Of a stretch of 64,000 bases of DNA, positions 29,417-42,100 are shown in pieces. The notes beneath the pieces are model-generated. The model did not search any database and was not told the origin of the DNA. It worked only from the letters and a program-made list of their open reading frames with translations. Source of the stretch: Globisporangium splendens (taxonomy: Eukaryota > Oomycota > Peronosporomycetes > Pythiales > Pythiaceae); assembly GCA_006386115.1 (NCBI GenBank), contig VFIW01000055.1:124001-188000 (forward strand). The letters are read 5' to 3'. Each line of letters starts with the position of its first letter. The stretch's first letter is position 1. The position numbers and the translations under genes are program-made.

Positions 29417-32400
29417 TCAACGCGGTAACCCAGCGCGCTCTCGTTCTAGGAATGCTTGCATCACGTCTCGGAACAGCTCCTGCTGCTGCCGCTGCTGCAT
29501 AAGGGTCTCTCTTGTCAGCACTTGCATCTGCTCCAGCGTCGAACAAATCCGGAGCATCGTATAGACGAAAAGAAGTACACACAACAGACTCGCCACTTGA
29601 AGAGCAAATTTTGCGTCACCGGTGACAGCTGGCGTCGGTGCTGCAGCTGCCGGTGTCTTCGGAGCTTGGGCTGCGTATGCAGTCTTTGGAGACGGTGTAG
29701 AAGGAGCTGGTGATGCAGTCTCCTTTTGAGGCGACGACTCAATATCCTTTGGCAAACACGATGCCGATGTGTCACTTTGCAGTGTTGTGCCGGTATCAAT
29801 AGATAGCAGAGGCATTCTTGAAGAAGGGGTTTCCGCGCTTCCACCTCGTGCAGCTCTTTGAGCAGCGACTAACCATGCTCTTGTTGTCTCTTTCGATTCT
29901 GATATCGCTGCGCTCTCAATCTAAAGCACAAAATGCATCCATTTCTCATATGTCACGCGCAATCCATTTTTCTCAGAAAAGCACAGCAACCTCACCTGCT
30001 TTTTCAGCCACGTGCTCTTGATCCAGTGAATTCGAATGCCGACTTGGACAAGACACACTCCGTCCTTCGGGGTGGCGCTGAACACCCATCGGTTCTCCGC
30101 TCTGAAATAGTCGCAATAAGGCGCGTCAGTAACTGTAGACGTGCTGCTGATGATCAGTCGTGTGCTCGGGTCCCATTTGTAGCGCTGATCTTGGGTGGTT
30201 GGGATCGCGTTCGGGCCAACCATGTACTTCTTGTTGTGGATAAACGTAACGCGGCGAGATCCATCGAATGTCTCTGGGGTCGTTAGCGCCGTGTACGAAG
30301 TCGGTGTTTTGTTCCATGCAGAAATGCTGATGTTGGTTTCTCCACCTTCCTCAAGGAGTTTCTGGAGATACGCTGTGGATTCAACCCACAGTGTAGTGAA
30401 CGCGAAGTCGACACTAAGGAAAGGCAAATAAACATCAGCTTTTGCGAACCACATCTGCCTCAGTAGCATCACTCGTTGCACTTTACCTGATGGGCACTTC
30501 TTCGTCCACGATAATCTCATACTCGTCTAGCATAGGATCCTTTCCCGGTACGCGCTTGACAATGGCTGGTTGTTGTGTAGGCTCCACCACCGAGCTACCT
30601 GTCGAAGTCACCGGCGCTGGTTCAGCCAGCTTAATTGGCGATATCGCTGGCTTCGGAGCCACTGGAGCAAGTGACATTGGACTGTGTTTCCCGCCTCGAT
30701 CTTCTTCGGGTCTCTTCACTTGTGGAGGATCTGGTGTCGCATCACCAGCACCATCTGCACCCACTTGGCTTGCTGTCATTAATGCGACAGTTCCCTTTTT
30801 GATAGCCCGAAGCTGCTGCAAGCACTGGAAGCATTCATCCCTAAAAATACCGATACATATCTCAAAAGGAGAACCACGGTGCAAGACCGCTGCGAGAAAG
30901 GAAGGACATTGCTTACCGGAACACAAAAGACGCGAAGAACACGCGTTCTCCGTTCACGGTCAGCTACACGAACCACGACATGAGGCAACATGAGCCACGG
31001 AAATATACCCCCGTGCACGACCTTTGCTTGCCAGGACATACCTCAATCGCGTTTGGCACGATGAGAGCCGTGTTCTTCTTTTCGATCATCGTGATGTCTA
31101 AATATGAGGTAACCTGGTCACAAAAAAGAAAACAAAAAACAAAAAACACGTGAGATACCGCGGCTTCCAACACAGGGTTTCCACGAGCATCGACGTACAT
31201 AAGTGGTGTCTCGCCACCCAGTGAAGCAAATGTGGTCTCGTGTCAAGTACAACCGACCATGATAGGGAAAGTTGGAGAGGTAGAGTGCACACGAGTAGCT
31301 TTCCACCACCTGCTCGGGACTATCAAGCTACAAATGTCAGCAGCAACAAACAGTTTCGTTAGCAAATATTTGCAACAAGATAGGACACATCAACAGTTAT
31401 CCGAACAATTTCGTACCTGAAACTTCTTTTGAAAATCGGACACGCCCAGTGGCTGAACATCGGTCTCGATTTCAGGTGGTTGAGTACCAACGGACGCAGC
31501 TCCACTTTCGTCCGATTTGTCAGGGCTCGAACTGCATTCCGAGTCTTGAAGTGATCGGTTCTCTGTTTGCGCGATAGTGCGCATCTCAAGTTCTGCTGGT
31601 GCTTTCTGCAGCCCTCGTCTCAGTGGTGACCCAGCGTTTCCTGTGGTTGCGTTCCGCTGAAGCTTTCGTTCTTCCGATGTCATAGACGCAGGCGAGCCGT
31701 TCTTTGAGCGGTAGTACTCACTCAGAGCATCTTTCAGAAGATCATTGTTATGATAGCCGGGAACCACTCGCTTGCTCCTCTGGTAAGGCTTCCGATGGCT
31801 GCGAACAAACTCCATCACATCGCTGGTCGAGCTGATGCTTTCCATAATCGAAAAAGCACGATGAGCCACAGTTGAGCCTCCTGCGAACATGTGCTCGTAC
31901 GCCTTTGCAAAGCCCACCAAGGAGCTTTTCTTGATCTGAAGCCGGTATTTCTCGTTTTTCATGTATACCGAAACAAAAACCTCAATATCCTAATCCATCA
32001 TGGCAAAAACGATATCAGTTAACAGCATTTCTCGTTTGACGTCACACGACACAGCAAACCACAGACCTGAATGTACATGTTGTACTTTTGCTTCACGCCT
32101 GCGTGGCTCTCTGCGACTCGTTGCTGGAGCTCACGCATTTCATCCGAGAGGTGGCGAAGCTTTGACTCGACTTTCCGGTCTTTGTCATAAGATCTAGCGT
32201 ACTGATGAAGTAGCGCGAGCGCCTGGTCCGCATCAAGCGCATTTGTATCGGTTGGAGAAACCACTCCCTGAGCCAAAGCAAGCAAGGAACTGAAATCGCG
32301 AGCCTTCGTCTCGAATCTCTGTTGCAGCTTCGTGTAGCCACTGACTTCGCTGCTCAACGAAGCATGCGATTTGGCGAAATTTTCCTGCGTCACGTTTCGT

Positions 32401-34535
32401 GCATTCTCGTACTGTTGCTTCATGGTCGAAATACTCAAGGCTACGGGCTCCGCTAGTAACGATCGGAATTCCTACTCATCGCATCACGATCGATACAACT
32501 CCGTTAGCTTTTAGTTGGGACCCATTGCACCCCAAGCAATAATGAATCATACCTGATGCACATTCAGAAGCAGCTGCACTTGGTCTTTCGCAACTTTCCA
32601 TCCTGCTTTCATGGTCGGACCTTCATCAGCCAGATAATTGCCAGTCGGGTGCGATGGTGTGCCAAAGAGATCTGTGCTCGCTGTCAGACTCCCATGCTCG
32701 TGGATTCGAAGTAGACGCTGTAAAGATTGCAATAATCCATCCTCCGCAGCAATTAGCTCGAAAAACGTGTTCGAAACCACTTTCACCATGTGATGACCCT
32801 GATCCGACAGCGATTGGATGTGGGTCATTCGTCTATAAAATGTGTTGTTTGGCAGATCCGCTTCGTCGACTTCGCTTTCCCGAATCTCGCCAAGCTTTTT
32901 GAACGCATCTTGGATATCAGCTATCAGGATTATTTTCCACATACGATGTCAGCAACAAAGATAGGACAATGCATAGACTGGAGTACAAGACTGTAAGAGC
33001 AAACGCACCGATTTCGTCGATGGACGTCACGCTTTCCTTTAATCTCTCAATGAGCTCGTTCGAGTTCTGGTACGTCTTCATGAACGCCTTTTGCTGCCGA
33101 AGCAGCAAGTCCTTAAGATACTCGATCCGCTGCTCTTCGGTTAACTGGAACGCATGCAGGTTTTCCTTGATCTCTCGTTCATAGATCAACCGTTGCGCGT
33201 TCGTGAAATCCACCGTCTGAATGTAATGTTTCTCCGCCGCGATCACGTCTTCAAGACACGCGTCGACTTTCGTGCGCTGGCGTTCCAGCGAGCTTTTCCC
33301 AAACGTCGACGACGTCGTATCCCACATCTTCGTGAGCAGTTGGCCGGCTCCAGCCGTGAGCTTTTCCGCCAGTTCTCTCGCATTTTCGTCACCACTCGAA
33401 CTTTCGAGTGTAAACGACGACGGTGGGGAGCTGACGGTGTCCATCGAGTCGGCTTTGTAGCGCAGATTGGACGTGACTTCCGCTGCATCGGCGCACTTGC
33501 GATCGTACTTCTCCTTGGCTTTCTGCAGCGACGCGATCATCTGCTGCTGCGCATTCCGCACTTTCGTGCCCTCTACAAAAACAACAACATATTCACACGA
33601 ACACATTCCATGTTCAAAAAAATACCCACAATCATTTGAGCGTATGATACAAACCTGCGATCAATCGTTGCACTTGGAGCTCTTGTTGTGACGCAAACGC
33701 TTTCGCTCCCGACACCATCGTGGATTGCATGACAGTCGCAAACGCTGCGCGCTCTGTTGCTGCTTGCTCGAGAGTGTCTTGCACGATCGCCCAGGATCGC
33801 GAGAGCTGCTGCGCCCAATCGTTCGCTCTCGCATTCCTGCACAGCGACAGCAACACATGCACAGACAGTATCAGCAAAGAAAGGAAACTGCGATCCTCTC
33901 GTTCAAGCATGACAATACAGAAACGTACTGCGCAACTCTCAGCAGCGTCTTCGAATACGTGCTCTCCACGCTCGCGTACTCCTGCACAAACGCCGCGACG
34001 ACATGGCACGTCTGGACGCCGCTCTTCGCCTTCTGACACACTTCCGGGAACGACTGCAGGAGATCCACCGAGTAGCGAGCAGCTACCTCGCCAGACTCGT
34101 CGCCCATACTCGCCTTCGTCTCCAGCGGCGGCATACTGTCGCTCTTCGGTCCCGCCGCCAAGGTGTTCGCTTGCTGTGACGCGCCTTCGCTCTCACTCTC
34201 GCTTTCGCCACTGCTCAGTGCACCTGGCGAAGCAACGCTGCTGTCGACGCTAGAAGACGCCTCTTCCCCGTCCGTGCTGCTCTCCGCGTCCTGCGCGCGC
34301 TCGCTCTGCGCTATCGACTCTGTTTTACAACATTGGTGCGTAATCCGCACAAGATAACGTCAGTGATAGCTGGGGACATCATCATCAACATGTAGGAAAA
34401 TGAACCCAGAGGCAGCGCAATCACACTGCACATACCGATGACTCGCATGCTGTTTACCGGCGGCGGCGGTGTCTCCAGTGGCGACTGCGACGTCGGATTG
34501 AGCAGTTTGCTGCTGAGGCGGCGCGGCAACCGCAT
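29417..34535 (-). CDS. F-BAR / GRAM / VASt (StART-like) / transmembrane protein, probable membrane-contact lipid transporter
   Basis: Thirteen exons on the minus strand (34458-34535, 33929-34317, 33655-33836, 33009-33572, 32553-32908, 32067-32447, 31417-31989, 31199-31327, 31042-31113, 30917-30963, 30487-30840, 29996-30413, 29417-29920) join in phase for 1348 residues. Residues about 110-350 form an F-BAR-like helical domain (GVQTCHVVAAFVQEYASVE, then TYSKTLLRVAQ and long helices). Residues about 841-923 are a GRAM domain (HGRLYLTRDHICFTGW, IEKKNTALIVPNAIE). A VASt domain follows at about 1045-1190 (STAYLQKLLEEGG, STRLIISSTSTVTDAPYCDYF, HWIKSTWLKKQ), then one transmembrane helix at about 1285-1308. 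GRAM, VASt and TM in this order is the architecture of LAM/Aster sterol transporters at ER contact sites. The N-terminal F-BAR should add curvature sensing. Confidence 0.85.
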
Positions 34536-35042
34536 TGAGGAGATGAAGCGTGCACACGCACTCGCTTCACACGCACGCAGATAGAGGGAGAGAGAGATGG
34601 GGGTGCGCTGCTTCGCATACACCCGCCTGCCCCCTATATGCGTCAAGTTTAACGCAGCAATCGCTTAGAAACTACAACCCCCTGATAGAGCAACCAGTGT
34701 TCAGCAAAAGTTCCTGTGAGATTTTATAATCGAGTTCAAGTGTGTGGGTGATTGGGTGCTGGATTATTTGTGTGGTACACTGTACCGGTGTGTGAATGGG
34801 TGTTGATTCAGACAGACAGGTACAGTGTACCAGTTGATGCAAAGCAACGCTATGTTGGCGAGAGCGTTGCATTGCAGTTCGAAAATAACCAACGTGAAAT
34901 AACGTGTGATGGTTCTCCACCAGTCATTGAGCGCGGTGGGGTAGTGCCCGACGAAAGGCGCCGATGCGGCGTCAAAAGCTGAGTTCCGCTGCCTGCGCAG
35001 CTTAAACCGATTCAGTCTCGCTATTCCACCCAGTCTGAAACC
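34536..35042. promoter_or_regulatory. divergent promoter region between F-BAR/GRAM/VASt gene and RPLP1
   Basis: 507 bp between two divergent starts. It contains two 13-bp blocks, GGTACACTGTACC at 34774-34786 and GGTACAGTGTACC at 34819-34831, each an almost perfect palindrome and exact reverse complements of each other. They could form a hairpin or be a paired binding site. No coding sequence was seen. Confidence 0.45.
34774..34831. repeat. inverted pair of 13-bp near-palindromes
   Basis: The left block GGTACACTGTACC and the right block GGTACAGTGTACC are reverse complements separated by 32 bp. They lie about 210-270 bp upstream of the RPLP1 start. Confidence 0.7.
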
Positions 35043-35602
35043 ATGTCTTTCGCCGATTTGTCCGCTATCCAGAAGGAAGAACTCGCCACGTCGCTCGCCG
35101 TGCTCGCCATCTACGATGCGCAGGCCGAAGTGACGGCCGAGAACATCGCCTCGGCGCTCTCGGCTTCGGGCAACGACGTCGCCGCCTACGTGCCGCAGCT
35201 CTTCGCGGACCTCATCGGCCGCGGTCTTATCATTGACAAGTTCCTTGCGGGTCCATCTGCCGGTACGTTTAGCAGCAGCAGCAGCAGCAACAGCAGGGTA
35301 CAGGGCAACGCCAGCGCATTTGTGCACTACAGCGCTTTGCAGCGTGCATATGCGCGTGCACTATTTGCGCATGTGGCAGACACCCGTCCCCTCTTGATTA
35401 TATGTGGACGTTTATGCTAATTGTGTGTGTATGTTCGCGTCTTTGACGATGCGTTTGGTTATCAATAGGTGGTGCTGCCCCAGCTGCCGGTGCCGCGGGT
35501 GCCGGTGCCGCCGCCGCCCCTGTGGTTGAGGAGAAGGAAGAGGAAGAGGAAGCTGACCTTGGTGCCGGTATGGACATGTTCGGCGGCGGCGCCGACTACT
35601 AA
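35043..35602 (+). CDS. RPLP1: 60S acidic ribosomal protein P1
   Basis: Exons 35043-35262 and 35469-35602, 117 residues. The N-terminal helical domain (KEELATSLAVLAIYDAQAEVTAENIASALSA region) is followed by an Ala/Gly/Pro hinge (GGAAPAAGAAGAGAA), an acidic stretch and the conserved C-terminus, here LGAGMDMFGGGADY in place of the usual MGFGLFD. P1 and P2 form the stalk that recruits and activates elongation-factor GTPases. The altered C-terminal tail is of note, since the canonical tail is the factor-binding part; Met-Asp-Met-Phe may still supply hydrophobic contacts. The intron contains a CAG-type run (35271-35290). Confidence 0.92.
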
Positions 35603-35917
35603 GCGCGTTTTCACACGCATGCAGTAGTAGGAGTAGGTTGTGACGGGTGGACGTCCTTATCAGCAGCGCCAGGCGTCTTTGCGCGTGGTATTTAAGTAAT
35701 GAAGACGTCGGAGACAACCGTCACCACACACCACCACCACTTCTCGCCTTGCTTCCCACGGAAGGATCCCAGCGTTTTGTTCGCTCTCGTCACTTTTTGA
35801 GTCCCAAGAACCGTAACAGAGCGAATAAAAAACAAAAGATGGCTTCACTGGAGGTTAGCATGCCAAACGAACACAGACCATCGTCCAGCGTCCGTTGTGT
35901 GCGACTCTTTCTTCTGT
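35603..35917. other. intergenic region between convergent RPLP1 and DRC7
   Basis: 315 bp that should hold both 3' UTRs. It contains a short ACCACACACCACCACC run. No gene was recognised. Confidence 0.45.
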
Positions 35918-38885
35918 CTACCGATGCAGGATACGCAGCCGCGGGTCGTTGTGCAGGCGCTGGTCCATGTCGGCGTACTTTTGCAACGCCGTCTCCTCGT
36001 GGCTCGCGAGCCGCTGCTCGAGGATCTGGATACGGAACATGGTCTCGCTGCAGAAGCGCTCGAACTCGTCGTCCGTGCCCTGGTCGTGCTCGCGCTGACT
36101 GCGCTGGAACGCAGCCTGGCGCTTGGCCAGCAGCGCGTTCTCCTTGTCGAGTCGCGCCTGGATGATGTTGGCGCGCTCCAGCAGCCGCTCCTTGAGGTTG
36201 CGCAGACACATCTCGCGCACACTCTGCGCGTCCTCCTTGGTCAAATCCGCATGCGATGTGTGCGGACTCTGCAGGAACGGCGTGAGGTAGTCCATCTCGC
36301 TCTTGGTCTATGGACAAACAAGCATACCCAAGGTGAGAGAAACTCTCTCCACATGCACAAGACAAAGCACACAAGGCACGCACGTCTTTGCCGGTCTCCT
36401 TGGCGTCGTCCTTGTGGCTCGTCTTGGCGTCGTCATCGCCGTTGCCGTCGAAGAAGCTCATCTCGAGCACGATCGCCATCTCCTCGCGCTTGCGGATCTT
36501 GAGAATGTCCTGCGTCTCCATCTCCGAGTGGCGCACCGCACTGTAGCAGTCCTTCTCCATCTAGCAATACGCAAGTTCCAATAAGCAAAGCAAACCATCA
36601 TCTCATGCAATCAAACTTAGCACAAGGTTTGCCTGGAGTGAGGCACGCAGTTCGTCCTCCAAGATCGACGCCTTGGGGCATGTGGCATTCGGGTCCGCGA
36701 GCACGACCTCGACGGGCGTGTTGGGCGCCTTCGAGTACACGCGCGCGCCGACCGTGATCTTGCCCGTGGCGTAGTGGAAGTGCACGCGGATCGTGCCGTC
36801 GTGCACGTTGTACGTGCGTTTCCGGGCATCATCATCGGCTGGCAGCGCCACATTGCGTGCAAACTTTTCCTTCATCTTCTTGATCGTGAGCTCGCCTGTA
36901 GGACCACCGGGGAGCACGTACGGGTTCTTCATCGTGTCCATGTCGTCCTTGTCGGTCGTGAGTGTCACGGACCGGAAGATCAAGAAGTCGTCGCGGCCCT
37001 CGAAGTGTTCCATTGTGCGCTTCTGGATCACCTCCTCCCGGATCTTGAGACCGTCCGTGCGCGCGCTCGTGTAGAAGTGGAACTCGCGCCGCGAACCGAT
37101 CCACTCGATGCGCGCCTTGAGCGCCTCGGGGACGCGTCCCGGCCCAAAATGCTCCTCAAACTTGTTCTCGAGAGGGAACCGAATCCGCGACTCGAGTTTG
37201 TCCTTGCGGTGCCGGAAATACTCGCGGATCTCGATCGGCAGCGTGCAGTTCGTGTCGCGGTACTTGGTGATCCGCGCCACGAGACCCTGCTCGTGGCTGT
37301 GCTCGGCAAACTCCTCGACCTTGGCGCGCCGGTAGAGCGCCACGCGCTGCGCGTCCGTCACGAACTGCTTCTTGCACGTCGTGCGGTCGAGCGCGAGCTT
37401 GGCGACCCAGGACGGCGGCACGTCCAGGATCAGCGCGTCGGCGTTCTCATCGTCGTCGTCATCGTCGTGCTGGTTGCCTCCATTGCTGCTGTGCAGTGAC
37501 TTGAGGTCGTCAGCTAGGTCGCTTACCCCCTTCGCGTCGCTGCTGCCAATGTCGCCACCCCCAGAGGCACCACCAATGCCTTCTTTCGTGGCTTTCCGCT
37601 CGAGCGCCGAGAGGAAGACGTACTCCCAGTCCGTGGGGTTCGCCAGATCAAACAGCGTCGTGTACACAGGCTGCGACGCCACTTGCATGTTGACCCAGTA
37701 GTTCTCGTGATTCCAGACGCACTCGATGCGCGTGTAGGGCGACGAGCGCAGCGAGTACACGCGACCCGTCGACGCCTCAATGAAGAAATGCTCGGTCACG
37801 TCGCGCTTACCCGCGCGCACGAGCACCCACGCGTGTACACGCTTGCCTTCGAGCGGATCATCATCGCCATCGTCGTCGTCGTAGAGCACGTCGATCTGAT
37901 CGTGGCGCTCGCGCGCCTGGTTGTCCTCGCGGCTTTTCTCCAACTGCGCCTGCTGCATGGCCACGTACTTGCTCGTGAACGCCGAGCGACTCGCGAGCTT
38001 CGTGTCCTCGTTGCTAGAAGCGCCATTCGCACTCGCTGCACGTGTGCTTGGGTACTGCTGGCTGATTGGATCAATGGCCGACGTGCTGGCTGCTGCCTCG
38101 TGGCTATTGTCGCCCTTTGCCCGCTTTGGTTGCTCCTCGATTGCGAGGGTCGGTAATGACGCCTTGCTCTGGTCCAGCAAGCAAATCCAACGTGGCGCGA
38201 TGCCGTGCACCACGTACGCATCGTACCCAGCGCCGATCAGGAGCGACACGAGCACGACAGCAAAGTCAAAGCTGTCGCCTGCGCGCGCTTTCAACGTGAA
38301 CTCCGGCGACGGGAGACATTTTGGTGGGGACAACGGGTCCGCGAGCGGCTCGTACTCAAGCACGCCGGCGAGGAACCGCGCCAGCGCCTGCGCATCATAC
38401 AGATCTCGGTACGGCAACAACGTCGGCCGCAGCGTCGTGCACACGAACTTGGGCGTGCCGTGCTCGTTTGGCGGGAACAGATACAGCGGCTTGCGCGCTG
38501 GGAACATGTGCTCGAACTGCCGCTGGAAGTTGGCGACGTACTCGAGGCAGAGCAGCTCCTTCGTGCAGTTGAACGTGTACGACGGCAGTGGAGGCGCGTT
38601 CGCGCTCGCGTCGTCGAGCCGCCGCTGCTTGGTGCTCACGACGCCCGCGACCGTGAACTGCCGCGCCGCGAGCGCCACTTCTTCGTCCGAGCGCTGGAAG
38701 ATCTCCTGGCGCGCCTCAAAGTTGTTGGCGCTAGCGGCGTCATCGCCATCGTCGCCGTTGCCATCGGGGTGCTTTGGCTCGGCTTTCATGGCTCCAGCAA
38801 CAGCACCACGAAGTATGTGCGAGCGGCGAACGGGTCTGGAAATGGAGGGGACGCGAAACGACGCGAACGTGTCGAGTGTAGCCAT
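35918..38885 (-). CDS. DRC7: dynein regulatory complex subunit 7 (DRC7/CCDC135-like)
   Basis: Exons 36624-38885, 36384-36560 and 35918-36307 give 942 residues, near the family size. The open frame continues 90 codons upstream, but MATLDTFASF at 38885 is the best start, because the upstream part has no homology and overlaps the promoter. The N-terminal part has CTKELLCLEYVANFQ, FMFPAR-like and GDSFDFAVVLVSLLIGAGYDAYVVHG, the transglutaminase-like fold found in CCDC135. The centre carries HAWVLVRAG, then the large MORN-free beta region with RKDKLESRIRFPLENKFEEHF. Exons 2-3 form C-terminal coiled coils. DRC7 is part of the nexin-dynein regulatory complex of motile flagella. Expression in sporulating or zoospore stages is inferred. 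The gene is divergent from the dynein heavy-chain gene. Confidence 0.9.
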
Positions 38886-39119
38886 CTTCTCCCACGTGTC
38901 ACTAAAACCAGGTAATATCTGTCCAAAGTATGCAGAAATGCGCTTAACAAGGGATCGATAGGAGGCAGCTATACCAGGGTAGTCGACATTTGAATAGCAA
39001 CAATTTATACCACAGAGACGCGAAACGACGCGACTGGAAGCGCTCTCTTCCATGAAAGCAAACGTCCACGTCCTCTCCACACAATTCCTTCTCATCGAGC
39101 ACTGGCGCGTTGTGCGACA
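38886..39119. promoter_or_regulatory. shared upstream region of DRC7 and dynein heavy chain
   Basis: Only 234 bp separate the two divergent ATGs of two axonemal genes. It likely holds a bidirectional promoter. I could not assign a TATA box or flagella-specific motif by eye. Confidence 0.5.
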
Positions 39120-42100
39120 ATGAAAGAGCGCCACCGCCCTCCGTCTGTGCTGCATGACGATGCTGTTGGCGCAGACGAAGGCAGCGACCAGAGTGCTGCG
39201 ATGAGCGTGCCGCCAAGGGTGTCGCCCAAGAAGAGCCCTGTGCGCATCGCCAGGCTAAAGATGCTGCAGTCGGCGATCAATACGCGGAACTGCGACGTCC
39301 AGGATCGCTTCAACAGCGACAGCGCGACTGGAGGACCGACTTCGTTCTCGCCTCGCGCGACGCAGGCATCCAAAGATTTGCTCCTGGACGCCGAGACCGA
39401 CATGGTCGCGATGGTGGGGCAACTGGGAGGACTCACGGGCGCTCAGCAACCGTGTGGAGGGGAACAGCGACCTCGCAAGCAGCGCAGACTCAATAGCGCT
39501 GGTGTAGGTGGTGGTAGTGGCGCTTCGAGCGGAAGTACTGACAGCGGCTCCGTGAACAGCATCGTCGACGACCGAGGCTACTACAAGCTCAGCGACCGCA
39601 TTGGCTCGTACTACTCGCCCAGCGCCCGCACACTCACAATCGACGCGATCTCGACTTTCACCAAGAACGCCATCCATGCGCCAGCGAACCTCGCTGGCTC
39701 GCCACTACGGTCTCCGTCCAGCAAAGGCGTCGCCGTGTGCCCTGCCCTCGAACGAGGCAGCACCATGCGACCACAAAGGGAAAGCGCCTCGGCATTGCAG
39801 CAGGATAAGTCTGTGCCGGTAAAGCGATCTCAACCCACTCAGCACCAAGTCGAGCTGAGCGTGTTTGCGGATAACTCGCGAGCGTTCGCACGCCACGTAG
39901 AGAGCAGCCCAAACGTGTTTCGCGTACCTTCGCCGACGAAGCCACTGGTCGTGAAGGAGACCTCGCCGTCCAGAGTAGCTCGAGGTAACACGTTCGCTGG
40001 CGAGACTGGCGAGTCTGGTGCTGGTGCAGCAATGTCGGTCTCAGCAGCAGCGTCGCCAAAAGCACGCACTAGCGCGCCATCGCAGCACTCGGTGGTCTTG
40101 AACCCACTCCAGGTCACCTCGCCACGCACCTTTGAGTTTGAGAAGAAGCGCTACATCGCGATGATGGAGGCGTACTGGCGGCAGGTCGACGCGTACATTT
40201 CACGCGCGCGGATGCTGCCGATGGCTCAGGAGCGTCCGCACCGCATCCTGAGGAAACTGCAGATCCCACCACCTAGCGGACTCGATCCGCCCGGCATGCA
40301 GAGATTTGACGACCGCTGCGAGACGATGATCGCCGAGATCTTCCAGGAGGTGTACGCCGACTACTACGAGACCGTTGCGCGCACGATGCTCGCGTACGAC
40401 CTGCTGGACGACGACACGTGTCTGCGCATGCACCTCTACTGGCCGTTCCTCAAGGCCGAGCAGAAATGGTGGATCGACGAAACGTACCTGTCTACGGACT
40501 GGTGCGTTGCGCGCCGCATCCCGGGCGTTGGCCCCGTGCGCGTGCATCTGGCCCGCGAGATCGTGCAGCAGACTCTGTTTGCGATCAGCCCCGTGACATT
40601 TGCGCTTCAGGAGCAGTGGCTTCTGGAAGCACCTCCATCCGAGTGGGAGATCGTGTCCGTCGGCGCTGGGATTGGTGGACACGACGCGTCAATGAACATC
40701 ATGTTTGCCAAGATATTGTTTGTCGATCTGACGAGTCCGAACTTCCAGGCTCTGCTCCCACGGACCGTGAACCACTTTGTAGACGCAGTGTCGCGACGCG
40801 CCGAGCTCGTGAAGGACTGTCTAAAGACCTGCTGGGTCACGGCGGCCGCGGCGCGTGTGAGCGAGTGCGCATTCATTGGTCAGACTGCAGGCAGCACACG
40901 CGGTCCAGTGCTCTTGCACAACTCGCCTAGTAAACTCAACACCACGACTCGAAGCTCATCACCAAGTAAAGAGGCGAAGCACAGTGAGGATCCTGGAAAA
41001 CAGCTTCTCCAGGACCGACTCGTGTTCGAAGGACTCGCCACGCAGCAGGACAAAAGTCACTACGTCTCGCCCAAGCACGAGATATTCGCAGTGGACCCCG
41101 AGTTCGCGCGGTATCGCAGCTTTGTCGGCATCTTGGATGCCGTGGCTGTACTCATGGCGCGCAACCTGCGCGAGACCGTCGAGGCGTCGATCAACGCGTT
41201 CGTGCGCTTCTTTGAGCGCTTCTCTGATTCGAGATTCCATGGCGAAGCCGCGCTTCTTCTCGCTGTTGATTGCGTGATTGTCAACGACAACAACAGTACT
41301 AGCAGTAGCTTAAGTAGCAATGCTGCTGCAGGCACGGCCAGCGATGCGTCGTCGTTCTTCATCGATCCGCCTCTGACTACTCTCCGCGAGAAGCTCACGA
41401 GCTGCATCCACGTGATCGTTGAAGCCGCGCAGAATTTCCCGCGCATCGACGCGCAGACCAAGGTGCCGGCAAAGCTCCGCTCATCGACGGCGCTTGGACC
41501 GAGCACCATGACGCTGGACGACACGTTCGTGAAACACGCCAAGCAGATCCTCGCTGACGTCGTCACTGAGCACATGGTCGCACCAACCCAGGTCTCCAGC
41601 TGCTTTAACTCGCTCATCTCGTTACCGAAGATTCCCAGCAGCTCCTCGCATGAGGTCGCAGAACTGTCATCGGTCGTGTCGGCGAGCAAGAGTTGGATCT
41701 TGGCATCGTACTCGCCGTTGATCACGTACACAAACGGCTCAAAGAGCGTCAACACCCGTATCGGCACCGATATCTGCGATAAATACAACTTCCAGCTCTT
41801 TGCTGTCTCGTGCGCCGACGTCAAAGTGAAATTGGTCACCAAGATCAAATCGTTCACGACCAAGTTGCTCGCCAAGGTCTCGGCTGACAACACCAAGCAG
41901 ATGAGCGCGATGATCGTCGAGTACGAGCAAATCGTCGCGAAGCTAACGGCCGAACCGCTCGATTCGTTCGAGCTCAAGGCGCTCGACGCGTTCTACGTCG
42001 CGAGTATCCAGATGATCGACGTGCTCAACACTAAACTCTACGACGATGTGTGCCGCCGCGTCCAGTTTCTCAAGAAGCACGACTACCAGATGTCTCGCGA

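Noticed and set aside
31190..31240. Apparent frame change in the GRAM domain, LGGETPLMYVDARGN in another frame
   Set aside because: A GTACGT donor at 31198 and the acceptor before 31113 remove that segment and keep GRAM homology in phase, so no lesion is needed.
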